NCBI RefSeq assembly: GCF_011602485.2
Contig: NZ_CP050022.2
Location: forward strand, 2,314,001 to 2,378,000
Source: Bradyrhizobium sp. 1(2017)
GTDB taxonomy: Bacteria > Pseudomonadota > Alphaproteobacteria > Rhizobiales > Xanthobacteraceae
Length of the DNA: 64,000 nucleotides
Direction of reading: 5' to 3'
How positions within the stretch are numbered: position 1 is the first letter of the stretch; each line of letters starts with the position of its first letter. The position numbers were made by a program, and so were the translations under genes. Of the stretch, positions 35,789 through 44,729 are shown piece by piece. Below the pieces are notes generated by a model. That model had not been told where the DNA came from. It did no database searches and saw nothing but the letters and a program-made list of their open reading frames with translations.

Positions 35789-36073
35789 CTAGTTCCTGCA
35801 CTCCGAACTGTGCGAGCACAAGTTCGATTGCGCGAGCTTGGAGAAGTCCTCGGTCGCGATGAATACGAGAAGACCGAGCAGCACCATCGCTGCGATGTTC
35901 GAGCGCATGCTGGCGCCATTCTCCGCAGCGTGGCGATCTCGTTCAAACTTCGAGAGATCGAGCATGCGAAGGATGTCGTCGGATCGCACGTCGTCGATCC
36001 GATCTCCGCCGTCTCCCGATCGCGTTCGAAACGGTATGACATTTCCCCGATGGTCGGGCTGATCGGCTTTCAT
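35789..36073 (-). CDS. Small single-span membrane protein
   Basis: A 94-residue protein. MKADQPDHRGNVIPFRTR is a polar N-terminus, DDILRMLDLSKFERD a possible amphipathic helix, and SNIAAMVLLGLLVFIATEDF the single membrane helix. The C-terminus ends with two cysteines (NLCSHSSECRN), which would lie in the periplasm if the N-terminus stays inside. I believe similar proteins occur in Bradyrhizobium but cannot name the family. The ATG at 36073 is chosen because the reading upstream loses coding character. Confidence 0.6.
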   Translation of the reverse strand: MKADQPDHRGNVIPFRTRSGDGGDRIDDVRSDDILRMLDLSKFERDRHAAENGASMRSNIAAMVLLGLLVFIATEDFSKLAQSNLCSHSSECRN

Positions 36074-36423
36074 GTTGCGCCTCAAACGACAGTTCGCGTC
36101 GCCATCAAGATTATGATGATAGGCCCGGCTTTGGCTGGACGTTCCATAAATTCCTGGCCGCTGGCGCAATTGCGCGTGATGCCGCGGCAATCGTTCTCGC
36201 GCGCATTCCGATTGTTTCCGTCTGTTGCTTGCCTCGTTGGATGTCTTCGCCAGCCCGGAAGATTCGCGAGCTCGGAATTGATCGGTGCTCGATTTGCGCA
36301 CTCGCGTTTTCGCCGCGATCAAACATGACGGTTTGTACAGAATGTCGCACGCAATCGTTATTTTGAGGCCGAGATGTTGTCCGCGATACTTTCCATTCAA
36401 AGCATGTGAAATCGAAGAGTTAG
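36074..36423. other. Intergenic region upstream of the RND operon
   Basis: About 350 bases between the small membrane protein and the divergent RND adaptor gene. The half near 36424 is less GC-rich (TCGTTATTTTGAGG) and likely contains the RND promoter. I see no clear regulator gene or operator palindrome. The long open frames here on both strands have no coding bias. Confidence 0.45.
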
Positions 36424-37650
36424 ATGGCCATCAACCTGAAAAGGCGACCGAAGCTCAGCGCCACGCTGCTTGGAATCTTTGCACTGGCCGCGGTGGCGTT
36501 TGGCTTGTGGTATGAGCTCCTCGGGAGCGTCAAGCCGGTCGAAGCGGCCGCTCAGAGCGCGTCCAGTCAGGCTGCTGTCAGGATTCCCGTGACCTCGTTC
36601 GAGGTGAAGAAGACCGACTTTCCCGTGCACACCTATGGTCTCGGTGTCGTCTCGCCGTTCAGGACGGTGACGGTCAAGAGCCGTGTCGACGGTCAGATCA
36701 CGAAGGTGTTCTTCAAACAGGGGCAGATGGTGAAGGAGGGCGATCCGCTGCTGCAGATCGATCAACGCCCCTTTACCGCGGCGCTGGAGCAGGCCGTGGC
36801 GAAGAAGGCCCAGGACGAGGCGAGCCTGAGGAACGACCAGCTGAACCTGGAGCGATTTCAGAAGCTGGCGAAACAGCAATTCGAGACCCAGCAAAATCTC
36901 GATACCCAGCAGGCGCTGGTCGATCAGATGACGGCGCAGGTGAAGGGCGACCAGGCCGCCATCGACAACGCGCAGACCAATCTGGGTTACACCTCGATCA
37001 AGGCGCCGATCAGCGGACGAATGGGCTTCCGGCTGGTCGACCCCGGCAACATCGTGCATGCCGCGGATACGACGGGCATCGTCACCATCGCCCAGCTGCA
37101 GCCGATCGCCGTGCAGTTCACGGAACCGGAAGACCAGTTGCAAGCCATCGCCAAGGCCTTCGCGGCCGGCGAGGTGCCCGTCGAGGCGCTGTCCTCGGAC
37201 GGAACGCGAACCCTGTCGCATGGCAGGCTCGCGATCATGGACAATTCGGTGAACCAGGCGACCGGGACGATCGGTCTGAAAGCGCGTTTCGACAACACGG
37301 ACAACGCGCTGTGGCCCGGCCTGTCCGTCAACACGCGGATGCTGGTCGACACGCTCAGGCAGGTCGTCGTCGTGCCGCAGGACGGCGTGCAGCACGGGCC
37401 GTCCGGCCTGTTCGCGTATGTGATCGGCGACAATGGCAAGGTCAGCGCCAGGCCGATCAAGGTCAGTGAAAGCGGCGATGCGAATGCCGTGGTGTCCGAA
37501 GGCCTGAACGTCGGCGACAGGATCGTGGTGGCCGGACAGTCGCGCTTGTTCGAGGGCGCCTTGGTGGACGACAAGCCGCTGGTCGCCGCGGCCGCGCCGA
37601 TGACGCATGCGAGCGCCGCCACCCGGGCCAGGGCCGGATCGGCTGACTGA
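36424..37650 (+). CDS. RND efflux periplasmic adaptor (MdtA-like)
   Basis: A 408-residue membrane fusion protein. A single N-terminal membrane anchor (LLGIFALAAVAFGLWYEL) follows a positive start. The lipoyl half-motifs are VKSRVDGQITKVFFKQGQMVKEGD and GYTSIKAPISGRMGFRLVDPGN, with a coiled-coil hairpin between (ALEQAVAKKAQDEASL). The beta-barrel and membrane-proximal domains follow. It bridges the inner-membrane pump and an outer-membrane channel. The pump gene begins one base after its stop codon. No TolC-type gene is nearby, so the channel must be encoded elsewhere. Confidence 0.92.
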   Translation: MAINLKRRPKLSATLLGIFALAAVAFGLWYELLGSVKPVEAAAQSASSQAAVRIPVTSFEVKKTDFPVHTYGLGVVSPFRTVTVKSRVDGQITKVFFKQGQMVKEGDPLLQIDQRPFTAALEQAVAKKAQDEASLRNDQLNLERFQKLAKQQFETQQNLDTQQALVDQMTAQVKGDQAAIDNAQTNLGYTSIKAPISGRMGFRLVDPGNIVHAADTTGIVTIAQLQPIAVQFTEPEDQLQAIAKAFAAGEVPVEALSSDGTRTLSHGRLAIMDNSVNQATGTIGLKARFDNTDNALWPGLSVNTRMLVDTLRQVVVVPQDGVQHGPSGLFAYVIGDNGKVSARPIKVSESGDANAVVSEGLNVGDRIVVAGQSRLFEGALVDDKPLVAAAAPMTHASAATRARAGSAD

Positions 37651-37651
37651 C

Positions 37652-40600
37652 ATGGCTGGCGGCATCTCGGCTCCCTTCATTCGCCTGCCCATCGCGACGT
37701 CGCTACTGATGGTCGGCATTCTCTTCGTCGGGATCATCGCCTATCCGCAATTGCCGGTGGCACCGCTGCCGGAAGTGGACTTCCCCACAATTCAGGTCTC
37801 CGCCAGTCTTCCCGGCGCGGATCCCGAGACCATGGCGTCCTCGGTGGCGCAACCGCTCGAATCGCAGTTCGCGCTGATCCCCGGCGTCTCGGAGATGACG
37901 TCGTCGAGCCAGACCAGCTCGACCCAGATCGTTCTGCAGTTCGATCTTTCGCGCAACATCGACGGGGCGGGCTCCGACGTGCTTGCCGCCATCAATGCCG
38001 CGAGCGGGCAATTGCCCAAGACGATGCCCAGCGCTCCGACCTACAGGAAGGTCAATCCGGCGGACTCGCCCATCCTCCTGCTTGGCGCCACGTCGAAGAC
38101 GCTGCCGATGACCCAGGTGTCGGACGAAGCCTACACCAAGCTCGCGCAAGCGATCAGCCATATCAGCGGCGTCGGCCAGGTCAGTGTCGGTGGACAGCAG
38201 GCTCCGTCGATCCGCGTCCAGGTCGATCCCGCCAAGCTGGTCGCCAAAGGCCTGTCGCTGGAAGACATCCGGGCCCCGCTCTCGGTGATCACGGTCAACA
38301 ATCCCAAGGGCACCCTCAACGGGGACACCCGCACCTACACTGTCTATGCCAACGACCAGTTCACCAAGGCCGAGGCCTGGAACGACATCGTCATTGCCTA
38401 TCGCAACGGCAGTCCCGTCCGCGTCGGCGACATCGGCCATGCCGTCAGTGCGCCGCTGGACAATACCCAGTACGGCTGGGCCGACGGCAAGCCCGGGGTC
38501 TTTCTGGTCATCTTCAAGCAGCCCGGCGCCAACGTCATCGATACCGTCGACAATGTGATGAAGCAGCTGCCGCACCTGGAGGCGGGCATTTCGCCCGCCA
38601 TCGACATCAAGGTGTTGTCGGACCGCACGCAGACCATCCGGGCGGCCGTGAAGGACGTGCAGTTCACGCTGCTCCTGACGATCGGCCTCGTCGTCATGGT
38701 GATCTTCGTTTTTCTCCGCAGCGTGTGGGCCACCATCATCCCGTCGGTCACGGTGCCGCTCGCGCTGCTGGGCGCCTGCGCGCTGATGTGGGTGGCCGGA
38801 TACAGCCTCGACAATCTGTCGCTGATGGCGCTCACCATCGCAGTCGGCTTCGTGGTCGACGACGCCATCGTGATGCTGGAGAACATCACCCGGTACATCG
38901 AGGAAGGCGAGTCGCCGATGGCCGCCGCGGTCAAGGGCGCGGGCGAGATCGGGTTCACGATCATCTCGATCTCCGTCTCGCTGATCGCGGTCCTGATTCC
39001 GTTGCTGCTGATGAGCGGCATCATCGGCCGCCTGTTCCGTGAGTTCTCGGTGACGCTCGCGATGACGATCGTCGTGTCGGCCTTCGTGTCGTTGACGTTG
39101 ACGCCGATGATGGCCTCGCGCTTCCTCAAATCGCACGACGAGGAGCATCACGGCAGGCTATACATGCTCAGCGAGCGGATGTTCCAGGGCCTGGTCAACG
39201 GTTATGAACGCGGCCTCGACCTCGTGCTGCGCTTCCGCTTCGCCACCTTGATGGTGTTCTTTGCGACGATAGCCCTGACGGTCTATCTGTTCGTGATCAT
39301 CCCCAAGGGGTTCTTTCCGCAGCAGGATACCGGACTGATTACCGGAATTGTCGAAACGTCGCAGGACGTGTCGATCGCGGACATGGCGAAGCACATGCAG
39401 GAGATGGGAGCGATCGTGCTGAAGGATCCGGCGATCGCCCACATGGCCATGCGCATGGGCGGCAGCGGCAACACGCTCAACGACGGCAACATGTACATCA
39501 CCTTGAAGCCGCGGGACGAGCGCACGGCGTCGGCCGACCAGGTCATCCGTCGCCTGCAGGCGCAGACGGCGAAGGTTGAGGGCGCGCGTCTCTATCTGCA
39601 GTCGGCGCAGGACGTTCGCGTCGGCGGCCGGGCCTCCCGCACGCAATATCAGTTCACCTTGCAGTCGACCGACATTGACCAGCTGAACACATGGGCCCCT
39701 AGGCTGCTCGACAAGATGAAGCAGATGCCTGAATTGCGCGACGTCGCTTCGGATCAGCAGACGTCGGGCACCACGCTGACGCTGTCGATCGACCGCAATC
39801 AAGCGGCCCGTTTCGGGATCACCCCCGACGTCATCGACGCCACGCTGTATGACGCATTCGGGCAGCGGGAAATCGCGACCTATTCCACCCAATTGTCCAC
39901 CTACTACGTCGTCCTCGAGGTGCTGCCCTCGCTGCAGAAAAATCCGTCCACGCTGGAGCAGATCTATCTGCGTTCCCCGACGACGGGCGGTGAGGTGCCG
40001 TTGTCGGCCTTCGCGAAGTGGACCACGGCGCCGGTGCGGCCGCTGGCCATCAATCATCAGGGCCAGTTTCCGGCGGTGACGATCTCCTTCAACCTCGCTC
40101 CCAATATCGCGCTCGGCCAGGCGACGCAGGCGATCGATGCGATGGAAAGGCAGATGAACGTGCCGGCCGCCATCACCTCCACATTCCAGGGAACGGCGAA
40201 GGCGTTCCAGGAGTCGCTCTCCTCGGTGCCCCTCTTGATCGTAGCGGCGCTGATCGTGGTGTATCTCATCCTCGGTGTGCTCTACGAGAGCTACATTCAC
40301 CCTCTGACGATCCTGTCGACCCTGCCGTCGGCCGGGGTCGGCGCTCTGGCGACGCTCCTCATTTTCCACTTCGATTTCAGCCTGATCGGGCTGATCGCGC
40401 TGGTGCTGCTGATCGGCATCGTCAAGAAGAACGGCATCATGCTGGTCGACTTTGCGATCGTGGCGGAGCGGGATCAGGGCATGTCACCGGTCGAAGCCAT
40501 TCGCCGGGCATGCCTGCTGCGCTTCCGTCCGATTCTCATGACCACGATGGCGGCTGTGCTCGGCGGCGTGCCGCTGATGCTGGGCCACGGGACCGGCTCG

Positions 40601-40831
40601 GAGCTCCGTCAACCGCTCGGCTACGCCATGGTCGGCGGTCTCCTGGTCAGCCAGGTCCTGACGCTTTTCACCACGCCGGTGGTCTATCTCTATCTCGACC
40701 GCGTCTCGCAATGGCTCAATCCAGACCGACACAAAGGCGATCGTCAAGACGAGGGTGTTGTCGACAACGGTGATCTCGACATCGTCGACAGGATACCCCG
40801 GAAGACATCCAAGGTCCTTGCAGCGCAGTGA
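37652..40831 (+). CDS. RND multidrug efflux permease (MdtB/MdtC-like)
   Basis: A 1,059-residue proton-driven pump with twelve membrane helices and two large periplasmic loops. The N-terminus FIRLPIATSLLMVGILFVGIIAY is helix 1. PEVDFPTIQVSASLPGADPE begins the porter domain. Helix 4 carries VVDDAIVMLENI, including the paired Asp residues of the proton relay. MVMIFVFLRSVWAT and the helix 10-12 region GIVKKNGIMLVDFAI (Lys) complete the relay. It forms a tripartite export complex with the adaptor encoded just upstream. The start ATG at 37652 lies one base after the adaptor stop. Confidence 0.93.
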   Translation: MAGGISAPFIRLPIATSLLMVGILFVGIIAYPQLPVAPLPEVDFPTIQVSASLPGADPETMASSVAQPLESQFALIPGVSEMTSSSQTSSTQIVLQFDLSRNIDGAGSDVLAAINAASGQLPKTMPSAPTYRKVNPADSPILLLGATSKTLPMTQVSDEAYTKLAQAISHISGVGQVSVGGQQAPSIRVQVDPAKLVAKGLSLEDIRAPLSVITVNNPKGTLNGDTRTYTVYANDQFTKAEAWNDIVIAYRNGSPVRVGDIGHAVSAPLDNTQYGWADGKPGVFLVIFKQPGANVIDTVDNVMKQLPHLEAGISPAIDIKVLSDRTQTIRAAVKDVQFTLLLTIGLVVMVIFVFLRSVWATIIPSVTVPLALLGACALMWVAGYSLDNLSLMALTIAVGFVVDDAIVMLENITRYIEEGESPMAAAVKGAGEIGFTIISISVSLIAVLIPLLLMSGIIGRLFREFSVTLAMTIVVSAFVSLTLTPMMASRFLKSHDEEHHGRLYMLSERMFQGLVNGYERGLDLVLRFRFATLMVFFATIALTVYLFVIIPKGFFPQQDTGLITGIVETSQDVSIADMAKHMQEMGAIVLKDPAIAHMAMRMGGSGNTLNDGNMYITLKPRDERTASADQVIRRLQAQTAKVEGARLYLQSAQDVRVGGRASRTQYQFTLQSTDIDQLNTWAPRLLDKMKQMPELRDVASDQQTSGTTLTLSIDRNQAARFGITPDVIDATLYDAFGQREIATYSTQLSTYYVVLEVLPSLQKNPSTLEQIYLRSPTTGGEVPLSAFAKWTTAPVRPLAINHQGQFPAVTISFNLAPNIALGQATQAIDAMERQMNVPAAITSTFQGTAKAFQESLSSVPLLIVAALIVVYLILGVLYESYIHPLTILSTLPSAGVGALATLLIFHFDFSLIGLIALVLLIGIVKKNGIMLVDFAIVAERDQGMSPVEAIRRACLLRFRPILMTTMAAVLGGVPLMLGHGTGSELRQPLGYAMVGGLLVSQVLTLFTTPVVYLYLDRVSQWLNPDRHKGDRQDEGVVDNGDLDIVDRIPRKTSKVLAAQ

Positions 40832-40920
40832 GCGTTCACAGGACCCGCCACGGCTGCGATGCGCGATGTCCGTTGAACTGCTGCCGATGACGGCCCGGCA
40901 GATTTCGAAATGGTGCCGGT

Positions 40921-40960
40921 GCCGTCCCTGGCCGTCCCTGGCCGTCCCTTGCCCTCCCTT
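40921..40960. repeat. 10-bp tandem repeat
   Basis: Four copies of a 10-base unit, GCCGTCCCTG twice, then GCCGTCCCTT and GCCCTCCCTT. It lies between the RND pump and a convergent MFS gene, in a 176-base spacer that holds no other feature. It is likely to be unstable in copy number. Confidence 0.75.
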
Positions 40961-41007
40961 GCCCGCGCGGTGACGGCGTGCTTCCGCTGGCGGGCGGAGC
41001 GCGCCAC

Positions 41008-42255
41008 CTATGGGCTTGGCGAGGTGTAAGCCAGGAAGATCAACACGCCGAGTGCCAGCATGGCCGCCATGAACAGCAGCACGGCCGGCAGTCCCGCGAG
41101 CGCGGCCACCGCGCCGGTCACGGACTGCATCAGGGCTGCGCCGAGAAAGAATGCGAGGTTCACCGCCGCAAGCGCCTTGCCCGCAGTCTGCGCATCGACC
41201 AGCTGCCGGGACATGCCGAACAGCAGCGGCTGGGCGGATGTCGCAAGGCCGATGAGCACGAACAGCACGAGGTCGTATTGCGGCGGCATCACGGGCACCC
41301 CCCACAGCGCGGAGACGGCGTAGTGCGGCGCGCCAAGCGCCATCAGCGCCAATAGCAGCGCGCCGACCATATGCGTGCCCGCCACCAGCGCCCGGCGGCG
41401 GCCCAGCCTGCGGTCGATCATGCCGATGCAGAGGGGGCCGGCGATCATCGCCAGCGTGAACGCGCCGAGCTGGTTGCCGGCCTCGAGCCGCGACAGGTCC
41501 TTGATCTGCATCAGCCACGGCCCGCCCCACAGGCCGCGCAGCACCAGCGAGGTCGCCAGCGACACCAGCGCCAGCGCGATCAGGCCGCGCAAGGGCCGCG
41601 ACAGGCCGAGCCTGAGCACCTCGATCATCTGCGACAGCGGCGAGGAGTCGTCCTTGTGCTCGGCCGCCTGGTGCGGCACCAGCGCGAACACGGCGAGCGC
41701 CACCGCGACGCCGCCGAGGGCCGAGATGAAGAATCCGGCGCGCCAGCCCCAGGCGTCGACCACGAAAGCGAGCGGGCTCGACGACAGCAGCATGCCGATA
41801 TTGCCGATCGAGAGGATCGCGCCCGACCACAGGCCGAACCGCGCTGCCGATAATTGCTTGGCCGCCAGCGTCATCGGGCACATCAGCATGCCGGAGGTGG
41901 CAACGCCGAGCAGCACCTGGCCGACCGCAAAGCTCGCAGGCCCGGTGGCAAATCCCGACGCGATGGCGCCGATCACGGTTCCCACCAGCAGGCTGAGCGA
42001 AACGGGACGCACGCCGAAGCGATCCATCGCCGCGCCGACCGGAATCTGCGCGGCGGCGAAGGCGAAGGGATAGACCGAGGTGAGGCTGGCCAGCGCCTGC
42101 GGCTCCATGCGGAAGTCCGCCGCCATCAGATCGAGGCTCACGGCCGGAATGGTGCGCAGCAGGGTCGAGAGCATGTGCCCGCAGGCCAGCGCAAGCAGTG
42201 CAAAGATCAGCGCGCGGGTGGCATCGCCCGCTTCATCCGTGGTAGCGGCCGTCAT
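41008..42255 (-). CDS. MFS transporter
   Basis: A 415-residue membrane protein with twelve hydrophobic helices. AAMDRFGVRPVSLSLLVG after helix 2 is a recognisable motif A; helix 5 has GPWL-like and AFVVDAWGWRAGFFISA segments typical of MFS_1 proteins. The loop before helix 7 is charged (QAAEHKDDSSPLSQMI). Substrate unknown. It follows the CYTH-CHAD gene on the same strand after ~110 bases and may or may not share its transcript. Confidence 0.87.
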   Translation of the reverse strand: MTAATTDEAGDATRALIFALLALACGHMLSTLLRTIPAVSLDLMAADFRMEPQALASLTSVYPFAFAAAQIPVGAAMDRFGVRPVSLSLLVGTVIGAIASGFATGPASFAVGQVLLGVATSGMLMCPMTLAAKQLSAARFGLWSGAILSIGNIGMLLSSSPLAFVVDAWGWRAGFFISALGGVAVALAVFALVPHQAAEHKDDSSPLSQMIEVLRLGLSRPLRGLIALALVSLATSLVLRGLWGGPWLMQIKDLSRLEAGNQLGAFTLAMIAGPLCIGMIDRRLGRRRALVAGTHMVGALLLALMALGAPHYAVSALWGVPVMPPQYDLVLFVLIGLATSAQPLLFGMSRQLVDAQTAGKALAAVNLAFFLGAALMQSVTGAVAALAGLPAVLLFMAAMLALGVLIFLAYTSPSP

Positions 42256-42362
42256 GAGCGTCCCGTCCCGAGAAGATTTCGGATCGGCCTACATGATCGC
42301 GGGCCGGTCGCCAATGGCGGCAGCGGGACCCCCTCATTCCGGAATGTGGCTACTCTGCTGTC

Positions 42363-43880
42363 CTACGCTCGCGCGTACGGCACCGCGCGCAGCCGGCGCA
42401 ATCGATGCAGCTCCCTTGCGGCGTCCTTCATCAGGCCGGCGGCGGCCTCGCGTTCCTGTCCGACGATGACGCCCGACGCGAAAGCCTGGGCGCGGCGATT
42501 CGCGGGCGGTGCCGTCAGCGCAGCCTCCGTCGCAAGCTCGCGGTGCGACATGAAGTCGTTCAGCGATCCCAGCGCGGATTGAATCTGCTTCAGCCGGCCG
42601 GAAAGAGCCGCAAGCTCCTTCCGGTCGCCGTCGCCATAGAGGCTCTCGAAGAAGTCGGCGGCATAGCGAATCTTCTTGATCTTGATCCGCAGCTTGTGGC
42701 GCTGCATCGGGTCGAGATCGTTCAGATGCTTGCCCTGCTTGCGCGCCTTCCTGATGCGCCGATCGAGAATCTCCGCGGCGTAGGCGGCGATCGAGCCGTC
42801 GTCGGCGGCGCGATGTCGTCCGCCTTCGATCCACTCGATCACGTCGATCAGCAGGCGGCGGTAACGCGCCGACATGACCGCCCCGCGTGCGCGCTCGAAT
42901 GCCGTCACCCGTTGTCGGGAGAACCTCTTGCGGATCGCGCGGGCGCCGCGTCGCGGCACGCCCTGCTTGGTGATCGGCCGAATGCTCTCATTCAGGAACA
43001 CGTCGATTTCACGCGCCGGCGCCAGCTCGCCCGTCAGCCATTTCAGCTCGGCCTTGATCCGCGCGGTGCTTGCCCGCGGCAGGATATCGGCGAACAGCGA
43101 GATGGCCGCACGCAGGCGCCGCACGCCGACGCGCATCTGATGGACTCCTTCGGCGTCGATGTCGCGCACCGGATCGGCATTCGCCGCGACGTGACGCAGC
43201 GTCGAATGGGCGATGATTCGGAACGCCTCGCGCGGCGACAGGCCGGCCTTCAGTTCGATCGGCCCGGCGCGTTGCGCGCCACCGCCGCCCGCGACGAGCA
43301 TGAAACCTTGTTCGGCCTTGGAGCGCAGATCGAGCTCCGCACCCGCTTTGCGTTCGAGATCGCGGGCAAGGCGGAACAGGTCAGCAATATGTCCGGACTT
43401 CAGTTCGAGCTCCAGCTCGGCAACGGGCCGCACCCGGCGGCCGGCGCTGATGCGGCCGCGGTCGACTGCAAGTTCAATCTGGCTGTTCCGGACGCGCCGC
43501 GCCTGCGCCATGCGACGAATTTCGGTCTGGAACACAGGCTTCAGCTTGCGGGGAAGCTTCCGGGTCGCAAGCTCCCGGAGCGGCGTATGCCTCGTCTTCT
43601 TGAGGTCGGGCCGTGCACCGGAAACCTCGTGCTCCCATTCGCCCCGCGTCAAGCTGCCCGCGCCGGCCGCTTTCACGGTCTGAACATAGCGATCCTTGAT
43701 CTTGCGGACGCGCAAGGTCAGGCCGTGGCGTCTGAGCTTATGGGTGGTGGTGTCGTAGTAGGTCGACACGAGCGATTGCTCGGACTGGTGGCCGCGTCGC
43801 CCGCTCAGACCGCCCTTCCGCAACACTGACGACAACTTACCCGGCGCAACGCGGAATTTCAGTTCCGTTTCGGCGGCCAT
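42363..43880 (-). CDS. CYTH and CHAD domain protein (polyphosphate-linked)
   Basis: A 505-residue two-domain protein. The N-terminal CYTH domain (residues ~1-200) has the ExExK motif in AETELKFRV and acts in the family as a triphosphatase on inorganic triphosphate. The C-terminal CHAD domain (from ~210) is helical and rich in conserved His, Arg and Lys (VHQMRVGVRRLRAAISLF), which bind polyphosphate. The architecture suggests polyphosphate binding or turnover in the cytoplasm. GAGGAAG lies before the ATG at 43880. Length is normal for the fused family. Confidence 0.9.
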   Translation of the reverse strand: MAAETELKFRVAPGKLSSVLRKGGLSGRRGHQSEQSLVSTYYDTTTHKLRRHGLTLRVRKIKDRYVQTVKAAGAGSLTRGEWEHEVSGARPDLKKTRHTPLRELATRKLPRKLKPVFQTEIRRMAQARRVRNSQIELAVDRGRISAGRRVRPVAELELELKSGHIADLFRLARDLERKAGAELDLRSKAEQGFMLVAGGGGAQRAGPIELKAGLSPREAFRIIAHSTLRHVAANADPVRDIDAEGVHQMRVGVRRLRAAISLFADILPRASTARIKAELKWLTGELAPAREIDVFLNESIRPITKQGVPRRGARAIRKRFSRQRVTAFERARGAVMSARYRRLLIDVIEWIEGGRHRAADDGSIAAYAAEILDRRIRKARKQGKHLNDLDPMQRHKLRIKIKKIRYAADFFESLYGDGDRKELAALSGRLKQIQSALGSLNDFMSHRELATEAALTAPPANRRAQAFASGVIVGQEREAAAGLMKDAARELHRLRRLRAVPYARA

Positions 43881-44066
43881 CACGAACTCTTCCTCTGCCG
43901 AGTCCAATGTGGTGTCAGCGCGGGAAGTTCCGACACTGCGGGCATTTCGATCGGGACGCATCGCCGCAAGATCATCGAAACTTCACGGAACCCTGGGCGC
44001 GCATGATCAATTGGAGCAGCAACCGTGAGCTTCACTTGCGCATTGAAGGAGGGGCCCTTGAGCCGC

Positions 44067-44195
44067 ATGAACACAATCGCGATCCTTGTCATCGCGCTCG
44101 TCCCCACCGTCGGCGCCGCCGCGCTCTACCGTGTGGATAGCGGCCAGGGAGGCCGCGCCAGCCAGGCGGATACGGCGAGGAAGGCATCGGATTGA
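44067..44195 (+). CDS. Very small membrane-anchored protein
   Basis: A 42-residue ORF: MNTIAILVIALVPTVGAAAL is a hydrophobic helix and the remaining ~20 residues are polar. AAGGAGGGG stands about 15 bases upstream, a workable ribosome site given that a TTG nine bases earlier is also in frame. It is too short to assign. The gene is followed by another small gene on the same strand. Confidence 0.5.
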   Translation: MNTIAILVIALVPTVGAAALYRVDSGQGGRASQADTARKASD

Positions 44196-44245
44196 GCGGA
44201 CCAATACAACTTTGGAAAGAAGAAGCCATGAGGAAAGGAGATCTC

Positions 44246-44422
44246 ATGAAGAAGCCCGCGATCCACCCAGACGACTTCCCGGTCAAGGCGGACGAGACCA
44301 CGGTCAAGACCAACAAGGGCAAGCCACTTGCGGATGCGGAAAGTGAGCCCGTGGCGGAGGACATTGCCGATCGTCTCAACGAGCAGGCTTACCGCGAGGA
44401 GCACGATCGCTGGTCGCCGTGA
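44246..44422 (+). CDS. Small hypothetical protein, acidic
   Basis: A 58-residue soluble protein beginning MKKPAIHPDDFPVKADETTV and ending YREEHDRWSP. AGGAAAGGAGATCTC directly before the ATG at 44246 is a near-perfect ribosome site, so this start is preferred over 44192 and 44228. I believe proteins of this pattern recur in rhizobia, but no function is known to me. It may be co-transcribed with the 42-residue protein. Confidence 0.65.
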   Translation: MKKPAIHPDDFPVKADETTVKTNKGKPLADAESEPVAEDIADRLNEQAYREEHDRWSP

Positions 44423-44459
44423 CATTGAGACTGACCCAATCGCCGAGTCGCGATGCAGC

Positions 44460-44729
44460 CTACTTTAACTCGCTCAGAAGCTTCCATGCTTCATCCAGCA
44501 GGACCTCAATCTGCCGTCGCTCGGCGATGCCGTCCTTTGTGAACATTCCATGCCTTCGCGCATTCTGGTTGCCGCGCGGCGCACCCGATCTCCGGGCGCC
44601 GCCGTGCATGCGGCAGCGGGCCTTACCGTGCATTGCCGGCGCGCGACAGAGGGTGTCGTCGCGCGTCCGTGCGCCGCAGCGGGGGCTCGACTGCATGGCC
44701 TCCGTATTGCGGACGTGATCGCTGCTCAT
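44460..44729 (-). CDS. Small Cys/His-rich protein with GAPxGNxNAxxHG motif
   Basis: An 89-residue protein. CGARTRDDTLCRAPAMHGK and RCRMHGG contain three Cys and a His spaced like a small zinc site. SGAPRGNQNARRHGMF is a motif seen in many uncharacterised bacterial and phage proteins. The C-terminus is a helix (ERRQIEVLLDEAWKLLSEL). Its ATG at 44729 overlaps the TGA of the upstream gene (ATGA), so the two are translationally coupled. A nucleic-acid-binding role is plausible from the basic centre, but not shown. Confidence 0.65.
   Translation of the reverse strand: MSSDHVRNTEAMQSSPRCGARTRDDTLCRAPAMHGKARCRMHGGARRSGAPRGNQNARRHGMFTKDGIAERRQIEVLLDEAWKLLSELK

Noticed and set aside
40921..40960. CRISPR array
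   Set aside because: The 10-base units are contiguous with no spacers; it is a simple tandem repeat.
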